NCBI GenBank assembly: GCA_009777345.1
Contig: WRMB01000020.1
Location: 1 to 56,167 of the forward strand
Length of the DNA: 56,167 nt
DNA from: Micrococcales bacterium
GTDB lineage: Bacteria; Actinomycetota; Actinomycetes; Actinomycetales; Cellulomonadaceae
Reading direction: 5' to 3'
Each line of letters starts with the position of its first letter. The first letter of the stretch is position 1. The position numbers and the translations under genes are program-made. A model generated the notes under the pieces. The model was not told the origin of the DNA. It saw only the letters and a list, made by a program, of their open reading frames with translations, and did not search any database. This document shows, piece by piece, positions 51,520-56,167 of the stretch.

Positions 51520-51730
51520 CCAGGGCGAAGGTGAGCCTGACGGCCAGATCGTGGGTGGTTCGACTCATCACCATCACACTAGGGACGCCGCCGCCCGGGC
51601 AGAACCAGGCAGCCCCACCGGTCTGTGGTAGGGCTGTCCCCACAGGTATCGTCAGGACCAGGGCACCACGCACCATGATCGTCTTCCACGTGATGGAGCT
51701 CTCCGACCTGCTGAGCGAAGGAGAAGGGTC

Positions 51731-52068
51731 GTGATCGAACGCGACGACCTCAGCGACAAGGACCAGGCGTACTACGAGGACCTGGCGGATCGCGCCGAGC
51801 GTGGTGAGCTGCGCCCGGTCCCAGGTACAGCCGTGTACGGCGACGCCGCGCGGGAAACCGCGCAGGCCATGGTGATGGCAGCGACGGGAGCGTCCACGGT
51901 CGACGAAGCGACTTCGATCGCCCTGGGCCGTCCCCAGTCATCCACACCCGTGTGACCCGGGCTATGAAGCAGAGGCTGACAGCGACGGCCGAGCGAGAGC
52001 AGCGGCGTGAGTCCGAGGTGGTCCGGGACGCCCTGGCCGCTTACCTGGATGCTGAGTCGGTCGCCTGA
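51731..52068 (+). pseudogene. Frameshifted ribbon-helix-helix antitoxin-like gene
   Basis: The frame from the GTG at 51731 (IERDDLSDKDQAYYEDLADR, then a conserved-looking helical region) stops at 51955. The next frame continues as HTRVTRAMKQRLTATAEREQ then RRESEVVRDALAAYL, a clear ribbon-helix-helix end, and stops at 52068. One missing base near the C-run at about 51932-51936 would join them. AAGGAGAAGGG precedes the start. No toxin follows. Confidence 0.7.
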
Positions 52069-52152
52069 CCTCGGACCGCGGTAGCCAGACGGTCGGAGAT
52101 ATTCGCGTCGGCGTCGGTCCCGGTTCGAGGGTTTCGTCATCGACGGCCTCGG

Positions 52153-52830
52153 TCAGAGCAGATCTTCGATGAACTCGACGACCTTGCGTGCCTCCTGCTC
52201 GAACTGTGGCTGAAACCCCACGTCGATGCTTCCATAGACCAGGTCGAACCAGACGTAGCCGCCGATGGACTGGACGACATACTTTGGCTGGTCGGGATGA
52301 CCAAAGATGCGGTCGTACGTGTGCTCGGCCAGGAACGACGTGCGGAGGTCACCGACCACCTGTTGGCCGAGGGGGCGCTCCCAGCCTCCGATCTTCTCGA
52401 CCTGGGTGCTGGCTGGTTCGAAGTACTCCTCGACGCCAAGATGCCTGATGATGGGCAGGAGTCCGGCGAACCTGACCGGCACCTCCGAGTGCCTCGGCAG
52501 CAGGAGGTACCCGAACTCGGCGTTGTCCACGCAGCAGACGATGTCGCCGTCGAACGTGATCGCGACGGTCGTTCCTTCCCGGAGCGCAGTCCTGGCCTCC
52601 TGGTCGTCGGTCCAGTCCCAGAAGTCGCAAAAGAATTCGACCGAGAAGGTGCCGCTGATGTGTTCGCTGTCGGGAGCTTGCACCTGCAGTTCTGGGCCGC
52701 CCCCGATCAACCCGTAGCCGTACCGTCGTAGAAATGCCAGGTAGTCGTCCGGCAACTCGAATTCCACCAGGTCTCGCACAGCAGAGATCGTGGCTTCGTC
52801 CAGTCCTTCTGCGATGCCGATGGTATACAT
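52153..52830 (-). CDS. SMI1/KNR4 (SUKH) family protein
   Basis: A 225-residue protein with SUKH features: FELPDDYLAFLRRYGYGLIG near the start, the tryptophan-containing WDWTDDQEA, and an acidic fold. SUKH proteins are commonly immunity proteins against polymorphic toxins. No toxin gene is in the window. Lower GC than neighbours over parts of the gene suggests recent arrival. Confidence 0.72.
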   Translation of the reverse strand: MYTIGIAEGLDEATISAVRDLVEFELPDDYLAFLRRYGYGLIGGGPELQVQAPDSEHISGTFSVEFFCDFWDWTDDQEARTALREGTTVAITFDGDIVCCVDNAEFGYLLLPRHSEVPVRFAGLLPIIRHLGVEEYFEPASTQVEKIGGWERPLGQQVVGDLRTSFLAEHTYDRIFGHPDQPKYVVQSIGGYVWFDLVYGSIDVGFQPQFEQEARKVVEFIEDLL

Positions 52831-52881
52831 TGTTCAGTGGTCCTCCTGTCGTTCAGGTGTCCGTTCGCGGCCGCCGCGGAT

Positions 52882-53256
52882 TCAGATACCTGTGGGCCAG
52901 AACTCCAGGTTAGCCGTGGGGATCTGCAGTCTGCGGCCGACAGCATCATCTGGAGGACTGTCGAGCAGCGCGAGCATGGCCAGCGCGGTTCCGATCCTGA
53001 CGAACAGGACCGCGTCCTCGACATCCTCTACCTCACCGGTCAGCACGTCAGGCTGGTGCTCTGGCGCCGGGTCCTCACGTTCTGCTGTGACCTCAGCCCA
53101 GCGACAAGCCTGCGGGAACGAAAGCTCGACATCGATTCGGTCTCCCTTCCGCACGGGACCGTCACCGCACCAGGTGCCGACTAACGTGCCCGCCACCGTA
53201 TCCAGGGTCAAGGGCGATCTGTATCCGTCGGCATCGGTGGTCGCAGAGGCTTCCAT
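52882..53256 (-). CDS. Hypothetical protein coupled to hemL
   Basis: A 124-residue acidic protein beginning [19 protein letters not shown] mainly beta composition (VAGTLVGTWCGDGPVRKGDR, then a hydrophobic helix VRIGTALAMLALL) gives no recognised family. The ATG at 53256 lies in the hemL stop (TGATG), so it is translationally coupled. With the SUKH gene 51 bp downstream it may form an immunity-like pair. That is inference from position. Confidence 0.6.
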   Translation of the reverse strand: MEASATTDADGYRSPLTLDTVAGTLVGTWCGDGPVRKGDRIDVELSFPQACRWAEVTAEREDPAPEHQPDVLTGEVEDVEDAVLFVRIGTALAMLALLDSPPDDAVGRRLQIPTANLEFWPTGI

Positions 53257-54587
53257 CAGCGCGGTGGGAGAGCCGCGGCGGCGGCCCGGGCCGCCGCGGG
53301 CAGGGCGTCGGCGATGCGGGACAGGGCGCGGTCGTCGTGGGCGGCGGAGACGAACCAGGCTTCGTAGGCCGAGGGGGGGAGGGAGACACCAGCGTCGAGG
53401 AGGGCGTGGAAGAAGGGGGCGTAGCGCCATGTCGCCGTGGCCTGCATGGCGGTCCAGTCGTGGGCGGGCTGCTCGGCGAAGACGACGGAGAACAGGTTGG
53501 AGGCGCGCTGGATGACGTGCGGGACGCCGGCGGCGGTCAGGGCGTCGGTGACCAGCTGCTGGACCTGGGTCGAGGCGGCGTCGATCCGGGTGTAGGCGGC
53601 GGCGTCGGCGGCACGCAGGGTGGCCAGGCCCGCGGCGGTGGCCACCGGGTTCCCGGACAGGGTGCCGGCCTGGTAGACCGGGCCGGTGGGGGTGAGCCGG
53701 TCCATGAGGTCGGCACGGCCACCCAGGGCCGCGACCGGCAGGCCGCCGCCGATGACCTTGCCGAAGGTGAACAGGTCGGGGGTCCAGCCTGCCGTGTCGT
53801 CGGTGGCGGGACCGCCGTCGTAGCCCCACCAGCCAGACGCCGAGACGCGGAAACCGGTCAGGACCTCGTCGCAGATCAGCAGCGCGCCGTGCTCGGCGGT
53901 GATCTGGCGCAGGCCGGCGTTGAAACCGTCGTGCGGGGGGACGACCGCCATGTTCGCCGGGGCGGCCTCGGTGATGACGGCGGCGATGCGGTCGGGGTGG
54001 GCCACGAACGCGGCGCGCACGGCGTCCAGGTCGTTGTACGGCAGGACGATGGTCTCCGCGGCGACGGCGGCGCTGACCCCGGCCGACCCGGGCAGGGCGA
54101 ACGTCGCCAGGCCCGACCCGGCGGACGCCAGCAGGGCGTCGACGTGACCGTGGTAGCAGCCGGCGAACTTGATCACCACGTCGCGGCCGGTCGCCCCTCG
54201 GGCCAGGCGCAGGGCGGTCATCGTCGCCTCGGTGCCGGTCGAGACCAGGCGCACCTTCTGGGCCACCGGCACCCGGCGGCGGATCTCGGCCGCCAGCTCG
54301 GCCTCACCGATGCTGGGGGCGCCGAACGACAACCCGCGCTGAGCCTGGGCCACGACCGCCGCGACCACGTCGGGGTGGGCGTGCCCCAGCAGCGCCGGGC
54401 CCCAGGAGCCGACCAGGTCGACGTACTCGCGGCCCTCGACATCACGCACCCAGGCGCCAGAGCCGCTGACGAAGAACCGGGGGGTGCCGCCGACAGCGCC
54501 GAAGGCCCGCACCGGGGAGTCCACCCCGCCGGGGATGACGTCCAGGGCGTCGGCGAAAGCCTGAGAGTTGGTGGTCGGGGTGGTCAT
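53256..54587 (-). CDS. hemL: Glutamate-1-semialdehyde 2,1-aminomutase
   Basis: Makes 5-aminolevulinate for haem from glutamate semialdehyde with pyridoxal phosphate. The 443-residue class III aminotransferase has the Schiff-base Lys277 ([10 protein letters not shown]), [13 protein letters not shown] at the N-terminus, and [11 protein letters not shown]. The ATG at 54587 follows GAAAGAGAG. hemB lies about 490 bp upstream, separated by repeats. Confidence 0.96.
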   Translation of the reverse strand: MTTPTTNSQAFADALDVIPGGVDSPVRAFGAVGGTPRFFVSGSGAWVRDVEGREYVDLVGSWGPALLGHAHPDVVAAVVAQAQRGLSFGAPSIGEAELAAEIRRRVPVAQKVRLVSTGTEATMTALRLARGATGRDVVIKFAGCYHGHVDALLASAGSGLATFALPGSAGVSAAVAAETIVLPYNDLDAVRAAFVAHPDRIAAVITEAAPANMAVVPPHDGFNAGLRQITAEHGALLICDEVLTGFRVSASGWWGYDGGPATDDTAGWTPDLFTFGKVIGGGLPVAALGGRADLMDRLTPTGPVYQAGTLSGNPVATAAGLATLRAADAAAYTRIDAASTQVQQLVTDALTAAGVPHVIQRASNLFSVVFAEQPAHDWTAMQATATWRYAPFFHALLDAGVSLPPSAYEAWFVSAAHDDRALSRIADALPAAARAAAAALPPR

Positions 54588-54811
54588 GGGGCTCTCTTTC
54601 TTCTCGTGGTGGAGGGGGTTTTGGTCGGGCTGGGTCGCGGGTCGGGGTGTCTGGCCGCCGCGCCCCCTTCGCCCGGCTACGCCGGTCTCCCGCCAGCCCC
54701 GGTGCCAGCGCGGCGGCCAGACACCCCGACCCGCTGGTGTCGTTCGCCCCATGGTGGGGGCGGGGTCTTGGGGACGGCTCGTCCGGCTGCGCCGGACATC
54801 GCTTGTCGATG

Positions 54812-55060
54812 GGTCACTGGGCTTCCCGCAGGACAGTGGGGACGGTTCCTAATGTCTTGCCTGGTCAGAGTAAGACAATGGACAGTGGGTGGGGGCAGGA
54901 CAGTGGGGGGCAGGACAGTGGGGACGGTTCCTAATGTCCTCATGCCCCTGGTCACTGCGTGACCGGGCAGGCTCCCCACCGCTACTCCACGCGACTTGTC
55001 GCGCGGAGCCTCTCGCGGCGTGGCCCCATTAGGAACCGTCCCCACTGTCCTGCTGTCTTG
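54812..55060. repeat. REP-like cluster R3-R5 with a duplicated hemB end
   Basis: The 490-bp gap 54588-55077 holds no gene. R3 (54828-54860), a tandem partial R4 (54895-54943) and the inverted R5 (55027-55060) share GGACAGTGGGGACGGTTCCT. GGTCACTGGGCTTCCCGCA at 54812-54830 exactly copies the hemB end at 55076-55094. The H-family block lies between R4 and R5. Confidence 0.8.
54970..55026 (+). repeat. H-family repeat between hemB and hemL
   Basis: CCCCACCGCTACTCC, the hairpin GCGACTTGTCGC and GGAGCCTCTCGCGGCGTGG match 13941-14000 inside G1. The hairpin bases differ between the two but remain complementary. Confidence 0.75.
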
Positions 55061-55077
55061 CGTCGTCGCCCAGTTGG

Positions 55078-56058
55078 TCACTGGGCTTCCCGCAGCCAGG
55101 TGGCGACCTCGGCGGCCCAGTAGGTCAGGACGTGGGCGGCGCCGGCCCGGACGATCGAGACCAGGGACTCTTCGACGGCGCGGCGGCGGTCGATCCAGCC
55201 GTTGGCGGCGGCGGCCTCGACCATGGCGTACTCGCCGGAGACCTGGTAGGCCCAGACCGGGACCGGGGAGACCGCGGCCACGTCGGCCAGGATGTCCAGG
55301 TAGCCCAGGGCCGGTTTCACCATGACGATATCGGCGCCCTCGGCGAGGTCCAGGGCGACCTCGTGCAGGGCCTCGCGACGGTTCGCCGGGTCCATCTGGT
55401 AGGTCCGACGGTCGCCGGTCAGCGCGCTGTCCACCGCTTCGCGGAAGGGGCCGTAGTAGGCGCTGGCGTACTTCGCGGCGTAGGCCAGGACGACGACGTC
55501 GCTGTGGTCTGGTTCCAGGGCCTCGCGCACCGCGGCGACCTGGCCGTCCATCATCCCGGACAGGCCCACCACGTGGGCCCCGGCGTCCGCCAGCACCCGG
55601 GCCATCTGCGCGTACACCGCCAGAGTGGCGTCGTTGTCCACGCCCCCGGCGTCGTCCAGGACGCCGCAGTGACCGTGGTCGGTGAACTCGTCCAGGCAGA
55701 GGTCGGCCTGCACCACCACGGCGTCGCCGACCTCCGCGACGACGTCGGCCACGGCCCGGGTGAGCACCCCGTCCGGGTCGACCCCGCCGGTGCCGCAGGC
55801 GTCGCGCCGTTCGGGTACGCCGAACAGCATCACCCCGCCGACGCCGGCCTCGGCCGCCTCGACCGCGGCCTTGCGCAGCGTCGCGGCGGTGTGCTGCACG
55901 ACGCCCGGCATGGAGCTGATCGGTGACGGCTCGGTCAGGCCCTCCCGGACGAACATCGGCAGTGTCAGCATGCCCGGGCGCAGGTGGTGCTCGGCGACGA
56001 TACGGCGCAGCGCCGGGGTGGCACGCAGGCGGCGGGGGCGGATCGGCAGGTCGTTCAC
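55078..56058 (-). CDS. hemB: Delta-aminolevulinic acid dehydratase (porphobilinogen synthase)
   Basis: Condenses two aminolevulinates to porphobilinogen. The 326-residue protein has the two Schiff-base lysines Lys196 ([13 protein letters not shown]) and Lys248 ([10 protein letters not shown]). The cysteine-containing [14 protein letters not shown] indicates a zinc-dependent enzyme. GGAG precedes the GTG at 56058. Confidence 0.97.
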   Translation of the reverse strand: MNDLPIRPRRLRATPALRRIVAEHHLRPGMLTLPMFVREGLTEPSPISSMPGVVQHTAATLRKAAVEAAEAGVGGVMLFGVPERRDACGTGGVDPDGVLTRAVADVVAEVGDAVVVQADLCLDEFTDHGHCGVLDDAGGVDNDATLAVYAQMARVLADAGAHVVGLSGMMDGQVAAVREALEPDHSDVVVLAYAAKYASAYYGPFREAVDSALTGDRRTYQMDPANRREALHEVALDLAEGADIVMVKPALGYLDILADVAAVSPVPVWAYQVSGEYAMVEAAAANGWIDRRRAVEESLVSIVRAGAAHVLTYWAAEVATWLREAQ

Positions 56059-56068
56059 AGGAGTCTCC

Positions 56069-56167
56069 TCAAGGCGCGGCGTCGGGGTCTGGGGTGTCGT
56101 CGGGGTGGGTCTGGGGTGGGGCTGGCAGGCGGACCCGCGGCGGGGCCCGGCGGGCGGCCGGCGGGGG
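56069..56167 (-). CDS. C-terminal end of an upstream haem-pathway gene (partial)
   Basis: A frame entering from the right edge reads 32 Pro/Arg/Ala-rich codons ([18 protein letters not shown]...) and stops at 56069, 10 bp before the hemB start. In related genomes the gene before hemB encodes uroporphyrinogen-III synthase or its fusion with a methyltransferase. Only the tail is visible, so the identity is inferred from position. Confidence 0.45.
   Translation of the reverse strand, partial: PPPAARRAPPRVRLPAPPQTHPDDTPDPDAAP

Noticed and set aside
53337..54962. Plus-strand frame of 541 codons opposite hemL
   Set aside because: hemL has all family motifs and the active lysine; the opposite frame has shadow composition.

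Overview
The window is very GC-rich chromosomal DNA from an actinomycete. The marker clusters place it near the replication origin. On the minus strand lies the classic actinobacterial block fhaA-fhaB-pstP-rodA-pbpA-pknA-pknB. Beside it are a tRNA-Leu and the plus-strand genes for a cyclophilin, rhomboid, DUF881 protein, class E sortase and pabA, with crgA on the minus strand. Further right come rpsF-ssb-rpsR-rplI, a class A penicillin-binding protein, padR-ino1 and the haem genes hemL/hemB. Gene order resembles Mycobacterium and Streptomyces, but the genus cannot be fixed from this window. Many starts are GTG, and several look leaderless, with a TAnnnT -10 box 6-7 nt before the start codon.

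Layout. 1-7.0 kb: a DNA cytosine methyltransferase running off the left edge, a lipoprotein, an acyl-CoA synthetase, an AAA/DUF4143 ATPase (ATPase A) with a tandem repeat array abutting its start, and a serine hydrolase. 7.0-12.4 kb: a 1644-residue protein with a caspase-like domain, a P-loop NTPase and two seven-bladed WD40 propellers, preceded by a palindrome cluster. 12.5-16.5 kb: a Phd/PIN toxin-antitoxin pair, thiol peroxidase, a universal stress protein and a SpoIIE phosphatase with HATPase and STAS domains. 16.5-22 kb: a GGDEF fragment, an orphan AbiEi-type antitoxin, a second DUF4143 ATPase (ATPase B) flanked by two repeat arrays, and two overlapping GGDEF genes. 22-38 kb: conserved envelope and division genes. 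38-39.3 kb: an antitoxin remnant and a FitAB-like pair. 39.4-46 kb: ribosomal/ssb operon, PBP1, PadR and inositol-phosphate synthase. 46-51.4 kb: an ABC transporter and beta-lactamase-fold protein operon. 51.7-53.3 kb: a broken ribbon-helix-helix gene, a SUKH protein and an unknown gene. 53.3 kb to the end: hemL, hemB and the tail of another gene.

The most unusual layer is non-coding. (1) Three direct-repeat arrays of different sequence share a 23-bp period; two abut the starts of the paralogous 423-aa ATPases, and a fourth short array has a 22-bp period. They resemble iteron or operator arrays matched to individual ATPases. (2) A small element with 22-bp terminal inverted repeats occurs before the universal stress gene and before pknA, with a half copy after ino1. 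Its two arms differ between copies but stay paired, and its 3' arm supplies the Shine-Dalgarno sequence of the downstream gene. (3) Two further dispersed families, one REP-like and one about 60-140 bp long, sit between genes, the REP-like copies beside short duplications of neighbouring gene ends. (4) A 67-nt perfect palindrome and a 96-bp imperfect palindrome lie between genes.

The conserved genes form a coherent growth and division module: Ser/Thr kinases and their phosphatase, FHA readers, the RodA-PbpA synthase, CrgA and PBP1. The accessory genes are mainly toxin-antitoxin, suspected defence, immunity and signalling functions.
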